Assembly (NCBI GenBank): GCA_052033505.1
Contig: JBPOJN010000029.1
Coordinates: 1-6,779, forward strand
Reading direction: 5' to 3'
Length of the DNA stretch: 6,779 nt
Origin: JBPOJN01 sp052033505
GTDB taxonomy: Bacteria > UBA10199 > JACPAL01 > GCA-016699445
Shown here: in pieces, positions 1 to 6,531 of the stretch
How the letters are laid out: every line of letters starts with the position of its first letter
Position numbering within the stretch: the first letter of the stretch is position 1
Translations under genes and position numbers: made by a program
Notes under the pieces: model-generated
The model's input: the letters and a program-made list of their open reading frames with translations, nothing else
The model's database searches: none
What the model was told of the DNA's origin: nothing

Positions 1-32
1 CGTTTGTCCCGTCGGTTCAGCGTGAAGAAATT

Positions 33-158
33 CTATTCCCCATCCAAATCGTCCTTCTCAGTCCCGTCATATTTTTCTATAGAAATTGCCTGGAAATAAG
101 TTCGGATCTGTTCAAAGGTGGCGCACAGTTTTTCATTATCGTTTTTTCCAAAACCCAC
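33..158 (-). other. possible small ORF or frame-shifted tail of the CLC gene
   Basis: This 41-codon frame opens at GTG (158-156) inside the end of the CLC gene and stops at TAG (35-33). A GAGGGG sequence sits 4 nt before the GTG, although it is also CLC coding sequence. The product would be soluble and acidic at its end, with segments such as KLCATFEQIRTY and a closing KDDLDGE, and it reads like real protein rather than an antisense shadow. It lies in the +1 frame relative to CLC and passes through a run of six A (147-142). One A fewer in that run would fuse it to the CLC C-terminus and add about 34 residues. It may be a separate tiny gene, a C-terminal extension lost by an indel or sequencing error, or chance. 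I recognise no family. Positions 1-32 hold nothing I can identify. Confidence 0.25.
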
Positions 159-1374
159 GCAGCCCCTCGTATTTCAAACGCGTCACCCGCTGGGATTTGT
201 AGATTCCCCGGTGCCCCGAACAATAATAACTGACGAGACAGGCGAGCAGCGCGTAGCCGCCGATTTCCCATCCGAAAATTTCGGCGGCCATGATCGCGCA
301 GGCGATCGGCGTGTTGGAGGCTCCCGCGAAGACGGCTGCGAACCCCAAGGCCGCCAGGAGCGGCGTGGCGACACCGAAAACGGTCGAGAGACAACTTCCC
401 AGCGTGGTCCCGATAAACACTAAGGGGATGAACTCGCCGCCCTTGAATCCCGATCCCACCGTCAGCGTGGTAAAGAGGGCCTTCAGCAAAGGCACGCGTC
501 CCGGAGAGACTTGAGAAAACGCCTCTTGAATCACCGGAATACCCAAACCCGTGTAAAGGTAAGACCCCTCCCATTGGTACAAGAGCACGAGCAGGAAACC
601 GCCGATCATCGGCTTCAAAGGCGGATAGCGGACGAAGGACCCGAAACCACGCTCGACGGCATGGGTCACAGACGAAAAAGAAAACGCCGCGATCCCGCAA
701 ACGGCGCCGAAGAGAGCGACGATCACAAAAGCTTTCCATTCGTAAGAGACGAATCCGACGCCGGGATACACCGAATGCGGAGCGCGCAATAAGATCGTAA
801 CGCCATATCCCGTGACGGAGGCTAGGAGGCATTGAAACCACGCGAAAGGCCGTAGTCTCCCGATATGAACGACCTCCATGCCGAAAACAGCCCCGGCTAA
901 AGGCGTCCCGATCGCCGCTCCGAACCCGGCGCCCGCCCCCGCGACCAGGAGGATTTTCCTCTCTTCGGATCCGATGCGGAAAAAAGAATTCAGTTGATCG
1001 GCGAGCGACGCTCCCATCTGCACCGCCGTCCCCTCGCGGCCGGCCGATCCCCCGAAAAGATGCGTGACCAGCGTGCCCAGCAAAATAAGCGGCGACATGC
1101 GAAGCGGCAGCGTTTTTTTGGGGTCATGAATTTCGTCCAAAATCAGATTATGGCCGCCGGCCACGTCGCGTCCGTAGCGTAAATAAACCCAACCCAAGCC
1201 GAAGCCCGCTAACGGCAGAAACCAGATCAATCCCGGATGACTTAAACGCACGGCCGTCGCCCAGGCGAGCGAGACCAAAAAAACCGTGGCCGCCAGTCCG
1301 GCCAAGACTCCCGCGAGGACGCTTAACCCCCCCCAACGGATGTAGACGCTGATCTTAGGAAATCGCTGTTTCAA
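136..1374 (-). CDS. CLC-family anion transporter, probable CLC-F fluoride/proton antiporter
   Basis: Inner-membrane transporter of the CLC superfamily, 412 residues, with no cytoplasmic CBS domains. Visible motifs are GGHNLILDEIH (73-83), GREGT (112-116, gating glutamate E114), the glycine-rich GAGAGFGAAIGTPLAG (146-161), GFKGGEFIP (309-317), GASNTPIA (351-358) and SGHRGIY (386-392). Classical chloride CLCs carry GSGIP in region I. Here it is replaced by the NLILDEIH type, and together with GREGT, GGE and SGHxGIY this matches the CLC-F branch as I remember it. That branch exports fluoride in exchange for protons and protects against fluoride toxicity. The start is TTG (1374-1372), with GAGGG 6 nt upstream; no in-frame ATG gives a better start. 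Judged from memory of CLC-Eca, H75 stands where that protein has Met79 and I316 where it has Thr320, while E314 and Y392 (Glu318, Tyr396) are kept. CLC family membership is secure; the fluoride specificity is inferred. Confidence 0.9.
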   Translation of the reverse strand: MKQRFPKISVYIRWGGLSVLAGVLAGLAATVFLVSLAWATAVRLSHPGLIWFLPLAGFGLGWVYLRYGRDVAGGHNLILDEIHDPKKTLPLRMSPLILLGTLVTHLFGGSAGREGTAVQMGASLADQLNSFFRIGSEERKILLVAGAGAGFGAAIGTPLAGAVFGMEVVHIGRLRPFAWFQCLLASVTGYGVTILLRAPHSVYPGVGFVSYEWKAFVIVALFGAVCGIAAFSFSSVTHAVERGFGSFVRYPPLKPMIGGFLLVLLYQWEGSYLYTGLGIPVIQEAFSQVSPGRVPLLKALFTTLTVGSGFKGGEFIPLVFIGTTLGSCLSTVFGVATPLLAALGFAAVFAGASNTPIACAIMAAEIFGWEIGGYALLACLVSYYCSGHRGIYKSQRVTRLKYEGLRGFWKKR

Positions 1375-1394
1375 GAACCGCCCTCGTGTGACAT
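1371..1394 (-). promoter_or_regulatory. possible 7-codon leader ORF overlapping the CLC start
   Basis: An ATG at 1394-1392 opens a seven-codon frame (MSHEGGS) whose TGA (1373-1371) shares two bases with the TTG start of the CLC gene (1374-1372). The CLC ribosome-binding sequence, GAGGG, lies inside this mini-ORF, and AAGGG lies just before its ATG. Ribosomes finishing the leader could restart on the TTG, which would be translational coupling. It could equally be chance, or mark a small indel that displaced an original ATG start. Confidence 0.25.
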
Positions 1395-1447
1395 GTTCCC
1401 TTTTCTATTGAAGTTTGCCAGAAATAGAACGGAAAACGAGACCACTT

Positions 1448-2068
1448 ATGAAATCCATCGACCGATTACTCGCCAACAACAAATCCTGGGCCCGGGGGCT
1501 CGCGCGGAAAAATCCCCGTTATTTTAAAAACCTGGCCGCGATCCAGCGTCCGCAATATTTATGGATCGGCTGCTCGGACGCGCGCGTGCCCGCGAACACG
1601 ATCATCGGACTCAATCCCGGCGAAGTCTTCGTCCATCGCAACATCGCCAATCAAGTCCCTCCCCGCGATCTGAACTGCCTGTCCGTCATCCAATTCGCGG
1701 TGGAATTCCTGAAAGTGCGGGACATCATCATCTGCGGCCACTACGGCTGCGGCGGCGTGCGCGGGGCGGCATCGAATGAAAAAATGGGTTTGATCGACCG
1801 CTGGTTGAAACCGATCAAAAAACTCGCTCGCCTCAACTGCGCCGAGCTTGAAACAATACCCGATTTCGAAGAACGCTTAAAAAGGCTTTGCGAACTGAAC
1901 ATCCACCAGCAGGTCTTGAACATCTGCCGGACCGCGACCGTGCAGCGCGCTTGGAAAATCGGCCAGCCTCTCTCGATCCACGGCATGATCTACGATCTTC
2001 ACGACGGGCTTCTGACCAAACTCGACCTACGCATTTCCTCGCAAAAGGATCTGAAACGCATCTCCTGA
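1448..2068 (+). CDS. can: type II beta-carbonic anhydrase (Can-like)
   Basis: Zinc enzyme that interconverts CO2 and bicarbonate in the cytoplasm, supplying bicarbonate for carboxylases and helping pH balance. From ATG 1448 the protein has 206 residues, near the 220 of E. coli Can, and starts with the same pattern (MKSIDRLLANN versus MKDIDTLISNN). An in-frame TTG at 1415 would add 11 residues with no family support. Zinc ligands are C42, H98 and C101; D44 and R46 form the catalytic dyad (GCSDARVPA at 41-49, CGHYGCGG at 96-103). W39, R64 and Y182 match the Trp-Arg-Tyr set that forms the non-catalytic bicarbonate site of type II enzymes, so allosteric inhibition by bicarbonate is expected. No frame damage is visible. 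Upstream GAG is only a weak ribosome-binding site. The gene is divergent from the CLC transporter and is followed by gene debris, so it is probably transcribed alone. Confidence 0.96.
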   Translation: MKSIDRLLANNKSWARGLARKNPRYFKNLAAIQRPQYLWIGCSDARVPANTIIGLNPGEVFVHRNIANQVPPRDLNCLSVIQFAVEFLKVRDIIICGHYGCGGVRGAASNEKMGLIDRWLKPIKKLARLNCAELETIPDFEERLKRLCELNIHQQVLNICRTATVQRAWKIGQPLSIHGMIYDLHDGLLTKLDLRISSQKDLKRIS

Positions 2069-2075
2069 CATTGCG

Positions 2076-2261
2076 AAAACGACGCTTAAAATCGAAGACC
2101 TGGAACTCTACCGACTCTCGCACTAAGTCCGTCGCGCCGGAAAAGACATTTCTCTCACGAGCAAAGAGTACACCCTGCTCCAATACCTCATGCTCAACGC
2201 GAACCAAGTCGTCACCCGCACGATGATTTCCGAGCACGTGTGGAACGAGGGGTTCGACACC
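2076..2261 (+). pseudogene. OmpR-family response regulator remnant (winged-helix DNA-binding domain)
   Basis: Translation in the frame starting at 2076 gives TTLKIEDLELYRLSH, a TAA stop (2124-2126), then VRRAGKDISLTSKEYTLL, QYLMLNANQVVTR and TMISEHVWNEGFDT. This is the conserved linker, beta-strands, recognition-helix region and W-(N)-x-GFDT corner of OmpR/PhoB-type regulators. The whole receiver domain is missing, an in-frame stop breaks the domain, and the final part (normally a helix and wing after GFDT) is absent, with sequence in another frame following directly. It begins only a few bases after the carbonic anhydrase stop and has no start codon or ribosome-binding site. It is a dead fragment of a two-component regulator. 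Its closeness to the family consensus suggests the loss was fairly recent. Confidence 0.8.
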
Positions 2262-2265
2262 CTAA

Positions 2266-2400
2266 GGCATCACCCACGACGACTTAGTCTCTCTCTTAAA
2301 CGACATCGCCGAAAAAGCTCGCATTGTGGCTGATCCCAAGAAGATCGAAGTCGTTTTCACCACAGATCTCATCGAAGCTTCCCTGGCGGCTGATGACAGG
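2266..2400 (+). pseudogene. sensor histidine kinase remnant (start of ATPase domain)
   Basis: The frame starting at 2266 reads GITHDDLVSLLNDIAEKAR, IVADPKKIEVVFTTD, LIEASLAADDR and then loses similarity, meeting a TGA at 2416-2418. The pattern (hydrophobic LLNDI, then EKAR, DPKKIEV, and A-DDR just before the expected N-box helix QLRQLLLNLIDNA) is typical of the join between dimerisation helix 2 and the HATPase_c domain in sensor kinases such as those paired with OmpR-type regulators. The sensor part, H-box, N-box and G-boxes are all absent. It lies +1 in frame after the regulator remnant, in the order regulator then kinase expected for such an operon. I infer that one or more deletions removed the end of the regulator and most of the kinase. 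Confidence 0.65.
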
Positions 2401-2507
2401 AATACGACGAAACCTTGAAAGTCGTCGTCTCGAGCGTCCTGCCGCTCTCCGAACAGCACAAAAAAATCACCGGGCCGCGGGTGTTTCCTTTACGGGATAT
2501 CCTTTGA
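2397..2507 (+). other. unidentified open stretch after the kinase remnant
   Basis: In the frame starting at 2397 the sequence reads QEYDETLKVVVSSVLPLSEQ, HKKITGPRVFPLRDIL and a TGA at 2505-2507. A stop (2394-2396) lies immediately before it and no start codon opens it. The amino acid composition looks like real protein, so it may be the end of a third decayed gene or a displaced piece of the same locus, but I recognise no family. The remaining bases to 2540 hold a TTGACT (2504-2509) without a well-placed -10 box, so I do not call a promoter. Confidence 0.3.
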
Positions 2508-2540
2508 CTTCTTTGTATCTGATCACCAGAAAATGGTTTC

Positions 2541-3050
2541 ATGCCCAAAAAGCCACGATTGAGTACCTTCCTTCTTTTTTCCGCAGCCCTCTTGATCTTC
2601 GGGGGATCGATCGTCGCCTTCTTCTTTTTCTTCTCCGACGGCTCACGGAATGAAACCGACTACCGGCCGAAGTTCCGGGAATCCCCGTTCGAGCTCGTCC
2701 AGGGAGACGGATTCCGGACGGCTCATCTTTATTATCGGATCGACAAAAACAGCGGGGAAAAATACGACGCCGGACAGATCGCCGCAAACCTGCGATTCAT
2801 CGCGGTCAGCCCCGAAGGTGACCCGCAATCAGGCCGGTTTCGAATCACGCCCCTGGACAACATCGTCGACGAGGTCCAATCCGACTACGTGGTCTTTACG
2901 TTCCCGGAACAAAATTTCGATTGTTTCGCCGTCTACCGGGACCAAGAGTTGGTCGCCTACGAACGCAAAAATTTCGGACGGCTCCCAACTTCTAGCGATG
3001 CCTGGATGTGCAAAGGCTTCGATTTCAAAAACGTGCTCAAAAATCAGTAA
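2541..3050 (+). CDS. hypothetical single-pass membrane-anchored protein
   Basis: This 169-residue protein is of no family I recognise. Residues 1-7 are basic (MPKKPRL) and residues 9-31 form one strongly hydrophobic segment ending in five phenylalanines, so it is probably an N-terminal anchor with the remaining 135 or so residues outside the cytoplasmic membrane. There is no lipobox and no good signal-peptidase site. The outer domain is mixed and rich in aromatic and charged residues. It contains two cysteines, C128 and C157, that could form a disulfide bond. ATG 2541 is the first start in the frame and no clear Shine-Dalgarno sequence precedes it, so expression may be low. It follows the two-component debris and converges with the next gene, overlapping it by 7 bp. 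Confidence 0.75.
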   Translation: MPKKPRLSTFLLFSAALLIFGGSIVAFFFFFSDGSRNETDYRPKFRESPFELVQGDGFRTAHLYYRIDKNSGEKYDAGQIAANLRFIAVSPEGDPQSGRFRITPLDNIVDEVQSDYVVFTFPEQNFDCFAVYRDQELVAYERKNFGRLPTSSDAWMCKGFDFKNVLKNQ

Positions 3051-3574
3051 ATCCACTTCCCGCGGCCGTAGCTGTGTTCGACGTTGAAAACTTTTTCGTA
3101 TAATTTCCTGCGTTTCCCGCCGGAGTCCGGCGTGAACCATACCTCGAAGCGCGCAGGCGCTGCGCCCGACTCGCCGGCTCCGAGATTCATATGAGCCTTG
3201 TAAGGAAGCAACTCGGCCGGATCGGGGGCCCATGCAGCCTGCGCCGTAGTCTCAAACTCCAGCCCATGAATCACGTAACGTCTTTTTTTAACCCATTTGG
3301 CTTTCATGTAGATTTTTCCCGCCTCTCCGGGATTGACCCAAACTTCCGCATCGTACTCTCCGGTCGCATCGGTCTTGAAAAGCCGCATCGACGGCTCACC
3401 GTGGCGGGACTCCGCCGGCGCGGGTCTCGTCTCCGGCCCTGCGGCCTCCGGCTCCCAGACCTGAGCGGGGCGCGAAAATAAGTTATGGTTCAAGAGCAAG
3501 AACAGCGAGAATCCGAAAAAAAGCACAGTCAGAAAAATTTTCTTGGAGTCGAATCTTTTCGAAAGAGGTTTCAC
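3044..3574 (-). CDS. hypothetical membrane-anchored protein with a probable beta-rich outer domain
   Basis: This 176-residue protein is of no family I recognise. It starts with GTG (3574-3572), with AAAAGGA 5 nt upstream, which is a good ribosome-binding site. A basic N-terminus is followed by a hydrophobic segment at about 13-29, then a Pro/Ala/Glu-rich linker (about 37-58, including PEAAGPETRPAPAE) and a C-terminal domain of alternating hydrophobic and polar residues (for example GEYDAEVWVNP, ARFEVWFTP) that looks beta-rich. It has no cysteine. Most of the protein should lie outside the cytoplasmic membrane. It is divergent from uup with 72 bp between the starts. Its last codons overlap the end of the convergent gene at 2541-3050. 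It is oddly similar in plan (anchor plus small outer domain) to that neighbour, but I see no sequence similarity between them. Confidence 0.78.
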   Translation of the reverse strand: MKPLSKRFDSKKIFLTVLFFGFSLFLLLNHNLFSRPAQVWEPEAAGPETRPAPAESRHGEPSMRLFKTDATGEYDAEVWVNPGEAGKIYMKAKWVKKRRYVIHGLEFETTAQAAWAPDPAELLPYKAHMNLGAGESGAAPARFEVWFTPDSGGKRRKLYEKVFNVEHSYGRGKWIY

Positions 3575-3646
3575 GGGAATCCTTTTAAGCGTTTTTAATC
3601 AAATTTAGCGCGACTTGCACTTTCTTTTCTCCTACACCCTCCCGCC

Positions 3647-5464
3647 ATGCCCTTGATCAGCGTCAAAAATCTCTCCCAATCCTTCGTGCATCGCACCCTG
3701 TTCGAAGACATCGGTTTCTCCATCGAAGACGGCGAGCATATCGGTCTCATCGGCCCCAACGGCGCCGGCAAATCGACGCTGCTCAAGATTGTCGCGGGTA
3801 AAATGTCCGCCGACCGCGGGGACGTGATCTTTCAAAAAGGCGTGGGCTTGGGTTTTTTAGAACAAGTCCCCGTTTTTCGCGACGGAGCTACGATCGCGTC
3901 GGCGATTTTGGAGGGCTTGGAAGGCACGGAGTCGGAAGGTCATTTGAGCGACTGGGAGGGAGAACTTCTCGTCTCCGAGCAGATTGCCAAGTTGTCGTTA
4001 TCCCAATTTTCTCCGGACCAGTCCATCGAGACCCTGTCGGGCGGCTGGCGTAAACGCGTCGCGCTCGCACGCGAACTGGTCAAGCAACCCGCCCTGCTGC
4101 TGTTGGACGAGCCTACGAACCACTTGGACGTCGAAAGCATTTACTGGCTGGAAGATCTTTTGAGCCGTTCGAACTTCGCGACCCTTACGGTCACGCACGA
4201 TCGGTTATTTTTACAAAGAATCGCGACCCGCATTTTGGAATTGGACCGTAGAAACCCGAAAGGCCTCTTAAGCGTACGAGGCACTTACGCGGACTACCTG
4301 GAAGCCAAAGAGCAATTGATCTCCGCCCAGGAGCAACAAGAACAGTCCCTGAAAAATACGCTGCGGCGCGAAACCGAATGGCTGCGACGCGGGCCGAAAG
4401 CGCGCACGACCAAGCAGCAGGCCCGTATCGACCGCGCGGAAGACCTTAAAAAAGACGTGGACGACATCAAGTCGCGCAACCAAAGCCGCACCGCCGGCAT
4501 TGAATTTCAGCACAGCCAGCGGCTTCCCAAAAAACTTCTCGAAGCCCAGCACATCTCCAAGGCCTTCGGCGACCGCCAACTTTTCGAGAATTTCAATCTC
4601 ACGCTTTCGCCGGGCGCGCGTATCGGATTGCTGGGCCGCAACGGCTGCGGAAAATCCACCTTGATTCGAGTGCTTTTGGGTCACGAAAAGCCGGACCAAG
4701 GCACAGTGTTTCACTCGGAGTCCTTGATCGCGTCTTATTTCGAGCAGAATCGTTCGGTCTTAGACTTGGAAACCACCGTCGCGAAGACCTTGGCTCCACA
4801 CAGCGACCAAGTTATTTATCGCGGGACGCCAATCCATATCCGCAGCTATCTGGACCGCTTTTTATTCAGCAAGGCGCAGGCCGATATGGCGGTCAAGCAG
4901 CTCTCGGGTGGAGAACAGAGCCGGCTCCTGATCGCCAAGCTCATGCTGACCGAGGCGAACGTCTTGATTTTGGACGAGCCGACCAACGACTTGGATCTTG
5001 CGACGTTGAATATCCTTCAAGGCTGCCTCGAAGATTTCAACGGCGCGGTGATCCTGGTCACTCATGATCGTTATTTCTTGGACGCGGTTTCGAATCAGAT
5101 CGTCGCGTTTCCCCTGGAATCGCAGCGAGAGGGACAGCTACTGACCTTTGCGGACTTGGCGCAGTGGGAAACGTGGAGAGACGAGCAGAAAAGCCTCATG
5201 CGGAATCCGTCCGCAAAATCTTCATCCGGCGCAACCGCTCCCGCTCCTAAAAAGAAGAAGCGAAGCTTCAAAGACCAATTTGAATTCGACGGCATGGAAG
5301 CGACGATTCACAAAGCCGAGCAAAAGCTGGAAGGTCTCAATACCGAAATGGAGCAGCACGCTTCGAACGCCTCAAAACTCATCGAATTACAGCGGGAAAT
5401 CGAGACCCAAAAGCAGGAAATCAGCCGCCTCTACGCGCGCTGGGCGGAGCTGGAACAGGTTTAA
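3647..5464 (+). CDS. uup: ABC-F family ATPase Uup
   Basis: Cytoplasmic ABC-F ATPase with two nucleotide-binding domains and no membrane segments, 605 residues (E. coli Uup about 635). Domain 1 has Walker A GPNGAGKST (36-44), signature LSGGW (130-134) and Walker B LLLLDEPTNHLD (150-161, catalytic E155). Domain 2 has GRNGCGKST (330-338), LSGGE (419-423) and VLILDEPTNDLD (439-450, E444). The inter-domain linker carries WLRRGPKARTTKQQARID, the Uup form of the P-site tRNA-interaction region. A Ser/Ala/Pro and lysine-rich stretch (about 520-539) leads into a C-terminal coiled coil (about 541-605), the Uup-specific DNA/RNA-binding extension. ABC-F proteins act on the ribosome; Uup is linked to translation control and to suppressing transposon excision. 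Start ATG 3647 fits the family N-terminus (MPLISVKNLSQSF), but a pyrimidine-rich leader without a Shine-Dalgarno precedes it. All ATPase motifs are intact. Confidence 0.95.
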   Translation: MPLISVKNLSQSFVHRTLFEDIGFSIEDGEHIGLIGPNGAGKSTLLKIVAGKMSADRGDVIFQKGVGLGFLEQVPVFRDGATIASAILEGLEGTESEGHLSDWEGELLVSEQIAKLSLSQFSPDQSIETLSGGWRKRVALARELVKQPALLLLDEPTNHLDVESIYWLEDLLSRSNFATLTVTHDRLFLQRIATRILELDRRNPKGLLSVRGTYADYLEAKEQLISAQEQQEQSLKNTLRRETEWLRRGPKARTTKQQARIDRAEDLKKDVDDIKSRNQSRTAGIEFQHSQRLPKKLLEAQHISKAFGDRQLFENFNLTLSPGARIGLLGRNGCGKSTLIRVLLGHEKPDQGTVFHSESLIASYFEQNRSVLDLETTVAKTLAPHSDQVIYRGTPIHIRSYLDRFLFSKAQADMAVKQLSGGEQSRLLIAKLMLTEANVLILDEPTNDLDLATLNILQGCLEDFNGAVILVTHDRYFLDAVSNQIVAFPLESQREGQLLTFADLAQWETWRDEQKSLMRNPSAKSSSGATAPAPKKKKRSFKDQFEFDGMEATIHKAEQKLEGLNTEMEQHASNASKLIELQREIETQKQEISRLYARWAELEQV

Positions 5465-5467
5465 GCC

Positions 5468-6172
5468 TTATTCGGAGGAAACGAGCGGCTCTTTATTAAA
5501 ATCGCAGTAAACCTTACCTTCGGTCGACACGCCCCGTCCCTGTCTCATGAAGAGCACGTTCAAGTAGCCGTATTGGCCGGCCCTCGCGTCGATGACGGCG
5601 ATAGTATTTTTTCCATTGATCGGTCGTTTCAGCAAACCGTGGCCCGTATCGTGGGAGAAAACCATAGTCGCACGCGCCCGCTCCTCCAAGGATCTCGCAA
5701 AATTCTCGTCTTCCCCAAAACAAGTCTGCGCGACGACTTTAAGAACGGCGTATAGCTCCTTCGGCGTGTTATCGAGGCCATCCGGCTTCACATCCCGAGG
5801 CGTCGTATAGAGAAGATTGGCCGCCGTCACATAAGAAGCGCCCGGCCGTTCGACGGAGACCGAAGGCGCGATCAGGGTCAAATCCAACGGAACCTTACCC
5901 GCGACCAGATCGTAACCCCTCGCCTCGCCCCAAGTCGCGCGCAAGGCATCAAATTTTTCCTGATAATCTTTCTTGGGAGCCACGGGATAAGGTTGGGACC
6001 CTAGCTCAGCCAGGTAGTCCAACCCGTTCGAAGGCGCGGTTCGAGATCTCCATTGATTCAACGTGACTTCCTTCGAAGATCGTAAAGCCTCACTGATCAG
6101 ATGGTTTTGCGCCTGGAGGGAAGACGACATGAGGAGAGCCGCCATAAAAGCAAAAAAAGATTTTTTAAACAT
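5468..6172 (-). CDS. secreted hypothetical protein, third gene of a leftward operon
   Basis: This 234-residue protein starts with a typical Sec signal peptide: MFKK, a hydrophobic core at 5-16 and a probable cleavage after SSSLQA (residue 21). The mature protein is soluble, presumably periplasmic or exported, with two cysteines (C151, C223) that could pair. The most distinctive stretch is FSHDTGHGLLKRP (172-184), followed by a hydrophobic strand NTIAVIDARAG. I do not recognise the family and see no catalytic signature I would trust. ATG 6172 lies 9 nt after the stop of the Spy-like gene with no Shine-Dalgarno in between, so its translation is probably coupled to that gene. At the other end its stop lies 3 bp from the uup stop, leaving no room for a terminator between the two genes. 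Confidence 0.82.
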   Translation of the reverse strand: MFKKSFFAFMAALLMSSSLQAQNHLISEALRSSKEVTLNQWRSRTAPSNGLDYLAELGSQPYPVAPKKDYQEKFDALRATWGEARGYDLVAGKVPLDLTLIAPSVSVERPGASYVTAANLLYTTPRDVKPDGLDNTPKELYAVLKVVAQTCFGEDENFARSLEERARATMVFSHDTGHGLLKRPINGKNTIAVIDARAGQYGYLNVLFMRQGRGVSTEGKVYCDFNKEPLVSSE

Positions 6173-6181
6173 AAAATCGAA

Positions 6182-6514
6182 TTAGTCCGTCCGCCCGCCG
6201 CGGTTCTCGCAAGCCTGGCTGGCCGACAGATCTTTATATTTCGCCTTTTGTTTCGCGGTCAGCACCGCTTCGGTGTCCGCGCTGGCCTTCAAGGCGAAAG
6301 GCTTGACCTGGGCCCACATCTCGTCCTTGATTTTTTGGAGCTGAGCTTCTTGCTTCTTCGAAAGCCCCAATTCCTGGGCATGCTGCGAGGCCATCATGGG
6401 GCAATAGCTCTTCGCCATCGTGTCTTCCATTTCGCCCGCTTGCGCGAACGGGATAATCGTACCGAAGGCCGCGATGGCTCCGATAGCTAAGGTAAGGATT
6501 AAGATTTTTTTCAT
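6182..6514 (-). CDS. Spy/CpxP-like periplasmic protein (LTxxQ family), probable
   Basis: I place the start at ATG 6514 (110 residues) because AAAGGAGA sits directly upstream and the product then opens with a clean signal peptide (MKKILILTLAIG... cleaved near AQA, residue 26). An ATG at 6535 would add seven residues, spoil the signal peptide and overlap the previous gene's stop. The mature protein of about 84 residues is helical and charged. It holds LGLSKKQEAQLQKIKDE (49-65) and LTAKQKAKYKDL (85-96), a pair resembling the LTxxQ motifs of Spy/CpxP-type periplasmic chaperones and metal-response proteins. It is shorter than Spy or CpxP. Extra features are YCPMM (37-41), with Cys and Met suited to soft-metal binding, and a second cysteine, C102. 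A role in envelope stress or metal handling is inferred from the family. Confidence 0.8.
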   Translation of the reverse strand: MKKILILTLAIGAIAAFGTIIPFAQAGEMEDTMAKSYCPMMASQHAQELGLSKKQEAQLQKIKDEMWAQVKPFALKASADTEAVLTAKQKAKYKDLSASQACENRGGRTD

Positions 6515-6517
6515 AAG

Positions 6518-6525
6518 ATCTCCTT
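6518..6525 (-). promoter_or_regulatory. strong ribosome-binding site of the Spy-like gene
   Basis: On the minus strand AAAGGAGA precedes ATG 6514 by a few bases. This decides the start codon of the Spy-like gene over the ATG at 6535, which has no such signal. Confidence 0.8.
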
Positions 6526-6531
6526 TGAGTT

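Noticed and set aside
3..235. An open plus-strand frame from the left edge into the CLC gene
   Set aside because: It runs antisense through CLC codons, has no start in the window and shows no recognisable motif; the minus-strand frame here is more protein-like.
77..841. A 254-codon frame on the minus strand overlapping the CLC gene
   Set aside because: It lies in another frame of the CLC gene, is very rich in arginine and lacks protein-like motifs; it is a shadow of a GC-rich gene.
1340..1460. Fluoride (crcB) riboswitch before the CLC gene
   Set aside because: The leader is short and I could not find the conserved riboswitch core or its pairing pattern on the minus strand.
2504..2540. TTGACT as a -35 box for the gene at 2541
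   Set aside because: No -10 hexamer occurs at 16-18 bp spacing; the downstream bases are too close to the start codon.
2324..2653. A 109-codon plus-strand frame over the debris region and the start of the next gene
   Set aside because: Other frames give the recognisable regulator and kinase fragments and the anchored protein; this one reads as basic, low-information sequence without a ribosome-binding site.
4268..4714. A 148-codon minus-strand frame inside uup
   Set aside because: It is antisense to intact ABC motifs, with no ribosome-binding site or family resemblance.
5462..5500. A terminator between uup and the convergent secreted-protein gene
   Set aside because: The gap is 3 bp and the nearby GAGCGGCTC cannot form a usable hairpin because its loop would be a single base.
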